From an uncultured Verrucomicrobiae bacterium (lineage in GTDB: Bacteria > Verrucomicrobiota > Verrucomicrobiia > Limisphaerales > AAA164-E04): a stretch of DNA of 64,000 nucleotides. Made by a program: the position numbers and the translations under genes. A model generated the notes under the pieces. The model was not told the DNA's origin. It worked only from the letters and a program-made list of their open reading frames with translations, and did not search any database. Positions 31,277 through 41,267 of this stretch are shown piece after piece. Numbering within the stretch: position 1 is the stretch's first letter; each line of letters opens with the position of its first letter. The DNA is taken from positions 62,001 to 126,000 of the forward strand of contig OX638380.1 in assembly GCA_951813855.1 (NCBI GenBank), written 5' to 3'.

Positions 31277-33226
31277 ATGAAAAAGCGATCGTTCCTATTG
31301 GCCACCGCCGGTCATGTCGACCATGGGAAGAGCGCGATCGTCAAGGCGTTGACCCAGGTAGATCCCGACCGGTTGCCGGAGGAACGGCGGCGCGGCATTA
31401 CCATCGAATTGGGTTTCGCCCTGCTCCAGGCGCCCTCCCCTTCCGACCCGTCCGTCGGCTTGCAGGCTCACGTGATCGATGTTCCGGGGCACGAAGATTT
31501 TGTGAACAACACGGTGGCCGGAATGGGATGCGTGGATCTGGGATTGATCGTGGTAGCGGCCGACAGCGGATGGATGCCCCAAACCGAAGAACATTTTCAG
31601 ATCCTGGAATACCTGGACGTCCGTCGAATCGTCGTGGCGCTGAATAAAATCGATCTGGATCTGCTGGACGAATCGTTTCTCCGCGAACTGATTCGAAGCG
31701 AATTAGCGGCGACGCGATTCGAGCAGGCGCCGATCGTCGCCACTTCGACAAAAACCGGTCAAGGCATCGACGAATTGAAAACCGTCATCGCCCGGACGCT
31801 GGACGCGCTCCCCGACCCTTCCGACCAAGGTAAACCGCGGCTGTCCGTCGATCGCGTTTTTTCGGCGAAAGGCCACGGTACGGTGGTTACGGGAAGCCTC
31901 ATCGGTGGTCGCTTGCGAATCGATCAACCGGTCGTCGTTCAACCGCACGGCGTCACGACCCGAATCCGGGCGTTGCAGAGTTTCGGCCAAGCGGCGACTG
32001 AAGCGGATCCCGGGACGCGGGTCGCCGTCAATCTGGCTCAAATCGGAATTCGGCAGCAACCTAGAACCAACGCCAAAGGCGTCGGCCGAGGCGACGTGAT
32101 CATTCCCCCGGCGATAGGCGAGCCCAGCCGAATCATCGATGCCATCATCGGCAAGTCGCCTCGGCTCGACGGGCTCAACGTACCCGCGGCCAAACCGTTG
32201 CGGCACGGGGCGCGCGTCAGATTTCATCACGGCAGCGCCAACACTCCGGGAAGACTCTTTTTCCTGGAACGCTCCGAACTCAAACCGGGAGAAGAAACCC
32301 TCGGCGAACTCCGATTGGAACGGGAGGTGATGGCCTTGGAAGGCGATCGGTTCGTGTTGCGCGACTGGAGCCAAACTCATACCTTGGCCGGCGGGACGAT
32401 CCTGGACGGACAAGCGAAAGCGAACCGCTTTCGCAGCGCCGAACAACGCCGTTACCTGACAGAATGCCGCCAAGCGAATTCCGACCTGACCGCCTTGGTC
32501 AAAGCTCACTTGGTTCGGGAACGGGCCATCGCCGAGACTCAGGTGATGCATCACAGCCGTTACGGCCCTCAAACGCTGGCCGGCGCTCTCGATGAACTGG
32601 AACGAACCGGATCAATCGTACGCCGCCAAGGGATCGTTTTCGAATCCGGCTATTGGAATTCCCGGCTCGACCTGACGGCCCAGGCCGTCGACCGCTACCA
32701 TCGAATCTATCCCGACCGTCCCGGTCTGCCATTAAGCGAGTTACGCTCCAGTCTCGACGACCTTGCTGCCTCGAGCGAAGGCACTGAAGTCTTGATCGCT
32801 TCCCTGCCGGAAAGCGATTACATCGTCGAATCCACGATGATCCGCCGGGCGGATCACGTAATCTCCCTGCCCGCTCAATTGGAGTCGATCGCCGCCCGTT
32901 TGCTGGAAACTTTGAACGAAGCGGGCCTTGAACCGCCTGCGGCGAAACAACTCCTCACTTCAGCAGAGCAAGAAAGAACCGCGCGATTTTTAATCGCTTC
33001 CGGCAAGGCGATCAAACTGGGAGAAGAATTGATCCTGTCGCGAACGACCTACGACCGCCTGCGCGATCTGACGGTCGATTATTTACGCGGGCGACAAAGG
33101 GCCAGCGTCAGCGAATTGCGCCAACATACCAGAGTCAGCCGGCGAATCATGTTGCCCTTGCTCGAACATCTGGACGCTCTGGGAGTCACCTGCCGGACCG
33201 ACGATTGGCGGCATCTTAAAAAGTGA
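31277..33226 (+). CDS. selB: Selenocysteine-specific elongation factor
   Basis: The 649-aa translational GTPase has G1 GHVDHGKS (12-19), the switch region RRRGITIELGFALL, G3 DVPGHEDFV and G4 NKID. EF-Tu-like domains II/III follow, then a C-terminal winged-helix region (from about residue 400) that binds the SECIS element downstream of UGA. It delivers selenocysteinyl-tRNA to the ribosome. Presence of selA, selB and selD together implies that Sec is used somewhere in this genome. Start ATG 31277. Confidence 0.95.
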   Translation: MKKRSFLLATAGHVDHGKSAIVKALTQVDPDRLPEERRRGITIELGFALLQAPSPSDPSVGLQAHVIDVPGHEDFVNNTVAGMGCVDLGLIVVAADSGWMPQTEEHFQILEYLDVRRIVVALNKIDLDLLDESFLRELIRSELAATRFEQAPIVATSTKTGQGIDELKTVIARTLDALPDPSDQGKPRLSVDRVFSAKGHGTVVTGSLIGGRLRIDQPVVVQPHGVTTRIRALQSFGQAATEADPGTRVAVNLAQIGIRQQPRTNAKGVGRGDVIIPPAIGEPSRIIDAIIGKSPRLDGLNVPAAKPLRHGARVRFHHGSANTPGRLFFLERSELKPGEETLGELRLEREVMALEGDRFVLRDWSQTHTLAGGTILDGQAKANRFRSAEQRRYLTECRQANSDLTALVKAHLVRERAIAETQVMHHSRYGPQTLAGALDELERTGSIVRRQGIVFESGYWNSRLDLTAQAVDRYHRIYPDRPGLPLSELRSSLDDLAASSEGTEVLIASLPESDYIVESTMIRRADHVISLPAQLESIAARLLETLNEAGLEPPAAKQLLTSAEQERTARFLIASGKAIKLGEELILSRTTYDRLRDLTVDYLRGRQRASVSELRQHTRVSRRIMLPLLEHLDALGVTCRTDDWRHLKK

Positions 33227-33513
33227 TCGAGGTCCGCCCGAGTCGCGGCCGTCCGGACAGCCGAGTCGCTCCGCCGGTATTTCATTTCGCCCTCAGGAAG
33301 ACTGTCGATCGAGAACTCGGCACTCGGGACGACCGCGCCGAAAGTTTCGTTTCGCCGCTCCAGGATCCTCCGATATCGACTCCCCCCGTTCGTTCCCGGT
33401 GGTATCCGGCGAAACGAGGCGGCCGCTCCCCGACAAAAGGGTCGAAGGCCTCGGATTTTCCGGAATCCAAATTAAAACCTTGTCTCCGACTTACGGCCCT
33501 ATATCCTGCAGAA

Positions 33514-33918
33514 ATGTCAGTGAACGAAGATTTACCGCCGAACGATTCTGATTATCGCACCGTAGCGTCGATTCTTCATTTATCGGCACTGTCCGGTTTT
33601 GTCACGTTTATTGGTTTTTGGTTGGGCCCCATTCTCGTTTGGCTGCTTCAGAAAGATCGGCATCCTCAATTAGATATCGAAATGAAACAAGTGGTCAATT
33701 TCATGATTTCCAATGCGATTTATTGTATTGCCGTGTTCATAATCGGAGCGGTTCTTTCCATTTTGACTGCCGGCATACTGGCTCCTGTTATCGTTCTGCT
33801 AGGCTTTCTCTTCTATCTTTCACTGCCTGTCTTCGTCCTGGTTTGCTTATTATTGGGGGCATACCGGGCCAAATCGGGAGCTTCGTACCGCTATTCTTTA
33901 ACCTTTAATTTTATTTGA
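33514..33918 (+). CDS. DUF4870-like small membrane protein
   Basis: This 134-aa protein starts at ATG 33514 with a short polar N-terminus and has three hydrophobic helices. The DUF4870 pattern HLSAL...FWLGPILVWLLQKDRHPQLDIEMKQVVNFMIS is visible. Function of the family is not established. An in-frame extension to 33223 has no homology and begins at the selB stop, so it is rejected. The gene stands alone, 287 bp after selB. Its base composition is somewhat more AT-rich than its neighbours. Confidence 0.75.
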   Translation: MSVNEDLPPNDSDYRTVASILHLSALSGFVTFIGFWLGPILVWLLQKDRHPQLDIEMKQVVNFMISNAIYCIAVFIIGAVLSILTAGILAPVIVLLGFLFYLSLPVFVLVCLLLGAYRAKSGASYRYSLTFNFI

Positions 33919-34533
33919 TCGTCTTCTCCAAACTTATTTCCGCCACAGCAACCAATCGCTCGCATCCCAATTGGCGGTGGAGAACCGGGTTCCCGACGAC
34001 TTGAAATCCAGTTTCGAATTCGGGCATAAACCCGATTCCAAGCACGGCAGACTGTCTTCGATTTCCCCTCGACTTCGATGCGTTATCCTGACCTCAGGAT
34101 TTTTACCGAAGCGCTCTTGAACCGCTAACCGCTTTATGGTACCGAGACCGAGGAACGAGGTAACCGATTAAACACCTTGACCTCTTGCCTTACCGACGCG
34201 TAAAGCCGTGGAACTGAGTGTCGGTCATTCGTCGCCGCTCGGAGAACGACGTCGATTCTCCTGAAAAAACGCCGGGTGCCGACATACTCCCGTTACCGTC
34301 AACGAGCGCCTCCGGACGGGATAGACACGACACGACGTAAGGAAGAAGCCGCCGCCCCAGCGCCCCTTCGCCTCAGAACAATCGGAATCGAATTCCGGCA
34401 AAAACTTATTCCATCGGATCAAAGTGCTTGACGAATCGTTCGACCTTCTCGATAGTGGGTTTCTAACCGTCGTGTCGAAAGGGAATCCATACCGGGTTTT
34501 TCGACACCACGCCACGAGCGACAGACACTCGAA
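33919..34533. other. Intergenic, no gene recognised
   Basis: About 615 bp lie between the DUF4870 gene and the PSCyt1/PSD1 gene. A stop-free minus-strand frame of about 62 codons ends near 33943, but it has no start codon and no recognisable motif. I looked for a tRNA-Sec gene here and did not find a structure that folds properly. Confidence 0.45.
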
Positions 34534-36900
34534 ATGAACGTCACCGATATCGGTTCGAAATTCGTACTGAGAGGGATCGTCGGTTGTTTACTCTCGGTCC
34601 TCATCGCTTCGAATTACCTGATGGCGGACGAAGACCCTTACCGTTTCTTCGAGGCTCGGGTGCGTCCGCTGCTGATCCAGCATTGTTATTCCTGTCATTC
34701 CCAAGAGGCCGAAAAATCGAAGGGCGGATTGTTGCTCGACAGTCAAGCCGGTTGGCGACAGGGCGGAGATTCCGGGTCGGCACTCGTTCCCGGAAAACCG
34801 GAGGAAAGCCTGTTGCTCCGGGCGGTAGGCTATGACGACCCCGATTTGCAAATGCCCCCTGACGGGCGGTTGTCCGCCGCCGAAATCCAAACCCTGAAAA
34901 CATGGATCGAGGCCGGCGCCCCGGACCCGCGCCAGACCGCATCGGCTCCCCAAACCCCGGAACCCGCCATCGACCTCGACGAAGGCCGACGGTACTGGGC
35001 GTTTCAGCAACCGGTTTTCCCGGGATTTCCTCCGGTTCGCCATCGGGAATGGCCGTTGAACGGCATCGATCAATTGGTTCTGTCTCGACTCGAAGCGAAC
35101 GCAATTCCGCCGCCCCCAGTTCCCGCAGTCGACAACGATCTGATTCGGCGAATCTATTTCGATTTGAATGGATTGCCGCCCTCTCCTGAGCAGTTGAGCC
35201 AATTTCGGAATAGCGCCCCCGAAACCGTTTGGGGCGAGTTAGTGGACCGGTTGCTCGCTTCCGAACGGTTCGGCGAGACGTGGGGCCGTCACTGGCTGGA
35301 TCTAGCTCGTTATTCCGAATCGACCGGGGGCGGGCGCAGTGCTCTCTTGCCCGATGCCTGGCGTTATCGAAATTACGTCGTCGAATCTTTCAACCGGGAT
35401 AAGCCTTTCAACCGATTTGTCCGCGAGCAAATCGCCGGTGACTTGCTCCCCTATCAAAACCCAACGCAGCGGGCCGAACAGTTGATCGCCACCGCCTTTC
35501 TGGTTCTCGGCCCTAAAAACCTCGATCTTCAAGACAAGGAATTGCTGCGCATGAATACGGTCGACGAACAAATCGATACCGTAAGCTGCGTGTTTATGGG
35601 AGTCACCGTCAGCTGCGCCCGATGCCACGATCACAAATTCGATCCCATCTTGGCCCGAGACTACTACGCCCTGGCCGGAATCTTTCGCAGCACCAAAACC
35701 CTGAAACGCAGCAACGTCTCGACTTTGACCAAAGTCGAATTGCCGGTGCCGGCGGCGGAACGCGAACGGTTCACGCGATACGACCGCTCTGTAAAACAGA
35801 TCGAAGCGGAAATCAGAAAAGCGAAAAAACTGACACAAACCGAGGCCGTCAAACAACAACTCGCCGAGCTGGAAACCAAACGCCGGCAATTACGGCAAAA
35901 CCCCGTTCCGCCGCTCCCTCAAACCTTGGGGGTGGTCGACGAACCGGATCCCGACGATTATTTTCTCTGCGTCCGCGGCAACGTGCATCAGCTGGGCGAA
36001 CCGGTGCCCCGCGGCTTCATTCGCACGATGATGGCGGCCGATACGCCTGACCCGGTGATCGCCGAAAAGGAAAGCGGCCGTCGGGAACTGGCCGACTGGC
36101 TCAGCGACGAGCGGCACCCCTTGGTGGCCCGAGTCTGGGTCAATCGCGTTTGGCACCACTTATTCGGGCGCGGAATCGTGGCTACGGTCGATAACTTCGG
36201 AACCCGGGGAAGTCTCCCATCGCATCCCGAACTGCTTGATTATCTCGCGGTCCAATTCGTTCGCGACGGTTGGTCCACCAAATCCCTCGTTCGCCGAATT
36301 GTGAATTCCCGAACCTATCAGGCCAGAGTCGCACTGGACCCGGAAACTTCCTTCCCGCCCCGCCGGCTGACAGCCGAAGCGCTACGGGACGCGATCTTGT
36401 CGATCTCGGGAGACTTGGTCCATCGACAGGTAGATTGCCTGTTTCCCGCAGCGGTCCGCAACGATCAGGCACTCCAAAAAGCCGACCTCGACGTCGACGC
36501 TTTACTTTCCGTTCCTCTGCGAAGCGTTTATCTTCCGGTTCTGCGGGAAGAAGGATTGCATCCTCTCTTGCAAGCTTTCGATTTCGCCAATCCCAGTTTC
36601 ACCGTCGGTGCCCGCCATCAAAGCGTCCTGCCCACCCAAGCCCTTTACTTGATGAACAGCGAGTTCGTCATGGCGCAAGCCGACCGGTCGGCTCGAACTT
36701 TGCTGGCCGAAAACCCTCGCACCAATCCCGCCGACCTCCTGGAGTTAGCCTGGCTGAAAACTTTGTCGCGAAAGCCGCATCCCGAGGAAAAGGAATCGGC
36801 CCTGTCGTTTATGGCCCAATCAGAACTCGCCCCGGCCGAGACCTGGTCACGGATTTTTCATTCGCTTTTTGCTTCGATTGACTTTAGGTTTCTCAAGTAG
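34534..36900 (+). CDS. PSCyt1/PSCyt2/PSD1 (DUF1549-DUF1553) secreted protein
   Basis: This 788-aa exported protein has a signal-type helix at residues about 14-31, then a cytochrome-c-like PSCyt1 domain with CYSCH (about residue 50) and the LQMPPDGRLS loop. PSCyt2/DUF1549 follows (IDQLVLSRLEANAI, RIYFDLNGLPPSPEQ, WGRHWLDLARYSES), with an SCARCHDHKFDPI motif. PSD1/DUF1553 makes up the C-terminal part (ELADWLSDERHPLVARVWVNRVW, SRTYQ). Such proteins are abundant in Planctomycetes and Verrucomicrobia and are nearly always followed by a DUF1501 gene, as here. A role in degrading complex sulfated polysaccharides has been proposed from genome context, but the reaction is unknown. Confidence 0.93.
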   Translation: MNVTDIGSKFVLRGIVGCLLSVLIASNYLMADEDPYRFFEARVRPLLIQHCYSCHSQEAEKSKGGLLLDSQAGWRQGGDSGSALVPGKPEESLLLRAVGYDDPDLQMPPDGRLSAAEIQTLKTWIEAGAPDPRQTASAPQTPEPAIDLDEGRRYWAFQQPVFPGFPPVRHREWPLNGIDQLVLSRLEANAIPPPPVPAVDNDLIRRIYFDLNGLPPSPEQLSQFRNSAPETVWGELVDRLLASERFGETWGRHWLDLARYSESTGGGRSALLPDAWRYRNYVVESFNRDKPFNRFVREQIAGDLLPYQNPTQRAEQLIATAFLVLGPKNLDLQDKELLRMNTVDEQIDTVSCVFMGVTVSCARCHDHKFDPILARDYYALAGIFRSTKTLKRSNVSTLTKVELPVPAAERERFTRYDRSVKQIEAEIRKAKKLTQTEAVKQQLAELETKRRQLRQNPVPPLPQTLGVVDEPDPDDYFLCVRGNVHQLGEPVPRGFIRTMMAADTPDPVIAEKESGRRELADWLSDERHPLVARVWVNRVWHHLFGRGIVATVDNFGTRGSLPSHPELLDYLAVQFVRDGWSTKSLVRRIVNSRTYQARVALDPETSFPPRRLTAEALRDAILSISGDLVHRQVDCLFPAAVRNDQALQKADLDVDALLSVPLRSVYLPVLREEGLHPLLQAFDFANPSFTVGARHQSVLPTQALYLMNSEFVMAQADRSARTLLAENPRTNPADLLELAWLKTLSRKPHPEEKESALSFMAQSELAPAETWSRIFHSLFASIDFRFLK

Positions 36901-36916
36901 GCATTCATTTTCAGCA

Positions 36917-38359
36917 ATGAGCCCCCTTGCTAACATGCAACCAATCAGACTGACTCGTCGTGAAATGCTGCATCGGACGGCTTGCGGCTTCGGCTCTCTC
37001 GCTTTGGCCGGATTATGCCGCGACGCCTATGGCTTGACGGCCAAACCCGATGCGCTCCAAGCCAGGGCCGGCCATTTCGCGCCCCGGGCGAAGAGAATCA
37101 TCTTTCTGTTCATGCAAGGCGGCCCCAGCCACGTGGACACCTTCGACTACAAGCCGAAGTTGATTAAGGAGAATCAGCGTCAAGTCGATATCCTCGGTTA
37201 CCGCTTCGACGATTTCCGGAAGATGACCAAGCGCACCATGCTGGGGCCGCTGTGGGAATTTCAACGCCACGGCCAATGCGGCCAGCCGGTTTCCGCCCTA
37301 TTCCCGCACGTAGCCCGGCACGTCGACGACATTTGCTTTTTGCACGGCCTTCATACCGAAGGCATCGCCCACGGACCTTCGACTCTCTTTCTGCACACCG
37401 GCTCCGTCAACTTGGTCCGGCCTTCGGTGGGGAGTTGGATCAGTTACGGGTTGGGCAGCGAGAATCATAACATGCCGGCGTTCGTTACCATCATGCCCAC
37501 CGAACGCATGGGAGGACCGCAAAACTACGGCAACGCCTTTCTTCCGGCGGTTCATCAAGGAACGGCGCTCGGTTCGGCCGATAGCAACGTCTCCAATGCT
37601 CGATTTTCCCATATCGTCAATTCGCGACGCACCGTGGAAGATCAGCAGTGGCAGTTTTCGTTACTGCAATCCCTCAATCGCGTTCAATCTCGCAATCTGG
37701 CCGGCGAAGACGAAATCGAAGCCTCGATCAACTCCTTCGAACTAGCTTGGCGCATGCAACGCAACGCGCCGAAACTAACCGACTTGAGCGGCGAATCCCG
37801 AGTGACCAAGGCTCTGTACGGGATCGGCGAAAAGGAGACCGACACGTTCGGGCAGCAATGCCTGATCGCCCGCCGCTTGGCGGAATCGGGCGTACGGTAT
37901 ATTCAAGTCAACTACAGCGACAACGATGGCGGCAACCCGCGTTGGGATCAACACACCACCATGCCCCAGCACGCGAAACACGCCAAAGCGGTCGACCAGC
38001 CGATAGCCGGGTTGTTGCAGGATCTCAAATCTCGAGGATTGCTGGAGGATACCCTCGTCTGGTGGGGCGGCGAATTCGGACGGACGCCCTTCTCTCAAAA
38101 CAAACAAGGGAGGGACCATAATCCCAAGGGCTTTACCGTGTGGTTGGCGGGTGGCGGCGTCAAACCGGGTTTTGCTTACGGCGCAACCGATGAATGGGGC
38201 TACAAAGCGGTCGCCGGCAAGATGCATATGCATGACTTGCACGCTACCCTGCTCCATTTGCTCGGATTGGATCACGAACGCCTCACCTACCGGCACGCTG
38301 GTCGCGATTTTCGCCTGACCGACGTCTACGGCCGGGTCGCCAGCGAGATCTTAGCATGA
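36917..38359 (+). CDS. DUF1501 family protein with Tat signal
   Basis: This 480-aa protein begins at ATG 36917, 16 bp after the PSD1 stop. It carries a twin-arginine signal, LTRREMLHRTACGFGSLALAGL, so it is exported folded. The mature part has the sulfatase/alkaline-phosphatase-like DUF1501 fold: FLFMQGGPSHVDTFDYKP, FGRTPFSQN and RDHNPKGFTVWLAGGGVK, then GYKAVAGKMHMHDLHATLLHLLGLDHERLTY. The family always travels with PSCyt/PSD1 proteins. It may be a phosphohydrolase-like partner; the substrate is unknown. A start at 36869 inside the preceding gene is possible but would mask the Tat motif. Confidence 0.92.
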   Translation: MSPLANMQPIRLTRREMLHRTACGFGSLALAGLCRDAYGLTAKPDALQARAGHFAPRAKRIIFLFMQGGPSHVDTFDYKPKLIKENQRQVDILGYRFDDFRKMTKRTMLGPLWEFQRHGQCGQPVSALFPHVARHVDDICFLHGLHTEGIAHGPSTLFLHTGSVNLVRPSVGSWISYGLGSENHNMPAFVTIMPTERMGGPQNYGNAFLPAVHQGTALGSADSNVSNARFSHIVNSRRTVEDQQWQFSLLQSLNRVQSRNLAGEDEIEASINSFELAWRMQRNAPKLTDLSGESRVTKALYGIGEKETDTFGQQCLIARRLAESGVRYIQVNYSDNDGGNPRWDQHTTMPQHAKHAKAVDQPIAGLLQDLKSRGLLEDTLVWWGGEFGRTPFSQNKQGRDHNPKGFTVWLAGGGVKPGFAYGATDEWGYKAVAGKMHMHDLHATLLHLLGLDHERLTYRHAGRDFRLTDVYGRVASEILA

Positions 38360-38700
38360 GTCGTCATTCCACTGCTATTTCAACGATGAACCTTGCCGGA
38401 TTATCGATAATGCTTTAGTTTTCGACCAAATCGCTAACAGTCCTGCTTCAGTGTTTGGTTACCAAATGAACCGTCACAAAATAACGTTCGACTCGGAATA
38501 GATCAGCACAGGATTTTCTCGATACAAGACGCCGGTTCGATCAATAATTGCTTTCACTTTTCCCAATAATCGCCTTTAGAGGCGGTCGAGATTAAAGGAG
38601 ATTACAAAACGAATAACACCATATGAATGCGCCCAGATCATGTTGTCAGAATTAGAAGCAGAAATTACGTGTGAATTGATCCGAAATCCCGAAATTCCAT
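38360..38700. other. Intergenic, transition from host DNA to IS island
   Basis: AT content rises across this stretch. A small hairpin, CGCCTTTAGAGGCG (about 38571-38584), has no T-run after it, so it is not a clear terminator. Only frames of 20 codons or fewer are present. Homology to the IS66 leader begins at 38701. Confidence 0.45.
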
Positions 38701-38901
38701 AATCGGATTCTCGATCCACTGACGGAGCCATCTCTGGATCCTATGAACGTCCGACTGGGGGATTATCCACCTTCGGATGTTTCTGACCTTTCGCATCAGA
38801 AATCCTCTCAATGGACATGCGCGCCATTCGAGGTTTGGTTACCCCCCCAACGGTCGGATCTAATGCGTCAGATCAGGAAATCCCGGCACCTGAACAGTTA
38901 C
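38701..38901 (-). mobile_element. IS66-like 5' end remnant
   Basis: This segment matches the leader of the IS66-like element at 1872-2171 in the same orientation, with about 100 bp deleted internally. It ends with GGCACCTGAACAGTTAC (38885-38901), the counterpart of the terminus at 2155-2171. Only the leader and terminus remain; the transposase is absent. Confidence 0.65.
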
Positions 38902-39312
38902 AATATTTCTTCCATAGTTGGGCGATGATCCCAATCTGCCGAAAGTCCATGGAGGAGACCGATCACTCGAAATCTTTCGATTCCCGGAGGTGCCAAATGG
39001 GACACAAGCAACAATCTCGGGGGATCAAGCTCTTTCTATTCTTACTCCAGAAGTTTCCTCTGCTGAAATCAAAAATCAAGGAGTTGCGGCAACAATCTCG
39101 GGATCTGCTTCGTCGGATGCGGGAATTTGAACTTCCGGGACAGCGACAGAAGGATCAGATCCCCGAATTAAAGGCGGAAAAGTTTCGCTCGGAGAATTGT
39201 AACGCCGTGGCAATTATACCAGACGGCACTTCGATGTCCGCCATGAAACATAATTGTATGGTTCGAGCGTTTCTGCAAGGAAAATTTGATTGTCGGATAC
39301 GTAGGCAGTTAC
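38902..39312 (+). mobile_element. Dispersed repeat, copy 2, with IS66-like right end
   Basis: The first 90 bases repeat the segment at the start of the window. A plus-strand frame from 38811 to 39377 crosses the stretch and contains a coiled-coil-like part (LKSKIKELRQQSRDLLRRM, about 39063-39119) resembling the N-terminal zipper of IS66 transposases. It has no catalytic domain. The segment ends with TACGTAGGCAGTTAC (39298-39312), identical to 2333-2347. It is read as the two ends of a defective IS66-like element with the middle lost. Confidence 0.5.
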
Positions 39313-39726
39313 CAATTTTCAGAAATAACGTGGTGAAAACCCGGCTATCTTATGTCCGGATAACGCTTTTTCAATAATTCGTCCCACGGTTCATGATCTT
39401 TCCATGATCCACCGGCCTCCCAATGCGTCGTCTGCCAATAACCATGATCGCGATGATCATAGTTCCACCGTTTCATGTTTTCACTGGCCGGATGATAAAG
39501 TTCTGTCATATTCTCGGAACCGACATGGCCGTCGGCAAACAAAACATTAGCCACGCCTCTATGCCGAGGACTGGTCTTGAAGTGATCCCCAGCTAATACG
39601 TGCCACAATTCTCCGTATGTGAAACGCAATATACCAGTATTAGAAGAAAGTCCATAGGGAGAACTGTCCATCACCGAAATCATTTTTGATGGTGCTGCGA
39701 ATCGGCTCATACGAATTGAATCATAA

Positions 39727-41267
39727 GGGCACTCGCATTAATAACATACTTGTTCAAATGATTAAATCTATTGTCAGAATTTCATTTTGACATGTCGATT
39801 GACGGATAATCTCTCTGGTGATTTAATAACTGATTTTGATGGTTTATTTAGAGCTGGAAGTTATCAACCCATTTAGGTCGATTCTATGGTTTTGGGGAGG
39901 CTTGATGACGGAAATCTTTAGTTTTCAATCCTCTGGCAATCAATGCATTGGAATTAATTACTTTTAAAAGTTGAAAAAATGAAATATGTATGGTATGATT
40001 AAGCGTGAGCGATCAGGTTGCCGTTATCAGAAAAAAATATCTGAGCTTGGAACCCATCTTCCAAGAATTGACTAAACGTCATTGGCTAGCATCCGAGGCA
40101 ATAGCCATTGGTAAGGGTGGAATAAAAATAGTTCACGAAGCTACGGGTGCTAGCTGCACTACGATTCGATCGGGAATTAATGAATTGAAAACGGAAGCAA
40201 TCCCTAATAAAAATCGCCAAAGGAAAGCTGGAGGGGGACGGAAATCAATAACCGAACACGATAAGACTCTTTTGTCAGATCTGGATAAACTTATCGAACC
40301 CGAGACTCGAGGTGATCCTGAAAATCCGTTGCGTTGGACCTGCAAAAGTGCTGAACAAATCAAAACCACATTAAATGAAATGGGACATCAAATAAGTGAA
40401 CGCACCGTAAATAATTTGCTCCATGAAATGGGATACAGCCTTCAAGGCAATCAGAAAACCCTAGAAGGCAAACAGCATCCCGATCGAAACCAGCAATTTC
40501 GACATATTGAACGGAAATCCCGGAAATTCTTGAAGAAAAACCAACCAGTGATTTCGGTTGACACGAAAAAAAAGGAACTGGTGGTACAGCACAAAAATAT
40601 GGGGAACGAATGGCATCCGAAAGGAAATCCCGAACTAGTCAAAGTGCATGATTTCCCCGATCCAAATCTACCGAAAGCAAGTCCATATGGCGTGTATGAT
40701 CTGAGCACCAATACGGGTTGGGTAAGTGTAGGCACTGACCACGATACTGCGGAATTTGCGGTAGAAACTATTCGTCGATGGTGGCTATCAATGGGACGAA
40801 AAAATCATCCCAATGCCAAGAAGCTATTAATTATGGCTGATGGAGGTGGTTCAAATGGTAGTCGTAATAAATTATGGAAAACCGAGTTGCAAAAACTGGC
40901 AGATGAACTTAATATGGAAATATCAGTTTGTCATTTTCCTCCGGGTACGAGCAAGTGGAATAAAATTGAACATCGAATGTTTTCATGCATTTCGATGAAT
41001 TGGCGGGGACGCCCATTAACCAATTATGAAACCATAGTTAATTTGATTAGCAATACAACAACTAAAAATGGGTTGAAAATAAATTGCATGTTAGATAAAT
41101 CCAAATATCAGACTGGCATAAAAAATTACTGATGAACAAATGCAAAATTTGCGCTTAACTAAAGAGAAGTTTCATGGTGAATGGAATTATAAATTAAAGC
41201 CCCATGAATGTAAATAATACGTTTGATACGCACACAAAAAAACGACAGTTTAATTATGCGAGAACCC
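39727..41267 (+). mobile_element. ISAzo13-family insertion sequence, copy 2
   Basis: The same 1541-bp element as at 2860-4400 lies here at a constant offset of 36867 bases. The flanking TAA at 39724-39726 and TAA at 41268-41270 are the 3-bp target duplication. The inverted ends are GGGCACTCGC and, read inward from the other side, GGGTTCTCGC. No difference from copy 1 was found in the stretches compared, pointing to recent transposition. Confidence 0.92.
40005..41132 (+). CDS. ISAzo13-family transposase, C-terminally frameshifted (copy 2)
   Basis: The 375-residue translation is identical to the transposase at 3138-4265, including the GTG start, the DDE residues (VISVDTKKKE, IMADGGGSNG, TSKWNKIEHR) and the end at KYQTGIKNY. 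The missing C-terminus KFHGEWNYKLKPHECK is again present one frame away, ending at a TAA at 41227-41229. The shared A6 run lies at 41118-41123. Since both copies share the state and both moved, the shift predates at least one transposition. Either the short protein works or ribosomes shift frame. Confidence 0.9.
   Translation: MSDQVAVIRKKYLSLEPIFQELTKRHWLASEAIAIGKGGIKIVHEATGASCTTIRSGINELKTEAIPNKNRQRKAGGGRKSITEHDKTLLSDLDKLIEPETRGDPENPLRWTCKSAEQIKTTLNEMGHQISERTVNNLLHEMGYSLQGNQKTLEGKQHPDRNQQFRHIERKSRKFLKKNQPVISVDTKKKELVVQHKNMGNEWHPKGNPELVKVHDFPDPNLPKASPYGVYDLSTNTGWVSVGTDHDTAEFAVETIRRWWLSMGRKNHPNAKKLLIMADGGGSNGSRNKLWKTELQKLADELNMEISVCHFPPGTSKWNKIEHRMFSCISMNWRGRPLTNYETIVNLISNTTTKNGLKINCMLDKSKYQTGIKNY

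Noticed and set aside
33940..34080. tRNA-Sec-like anticodon arm (GATTTCAAGTC on the minus strand, TTGAAATCC on plus) after selB
   Set aside because: The anticodon stem does not pair, and no acceptor or T-arm can be built on either strand.
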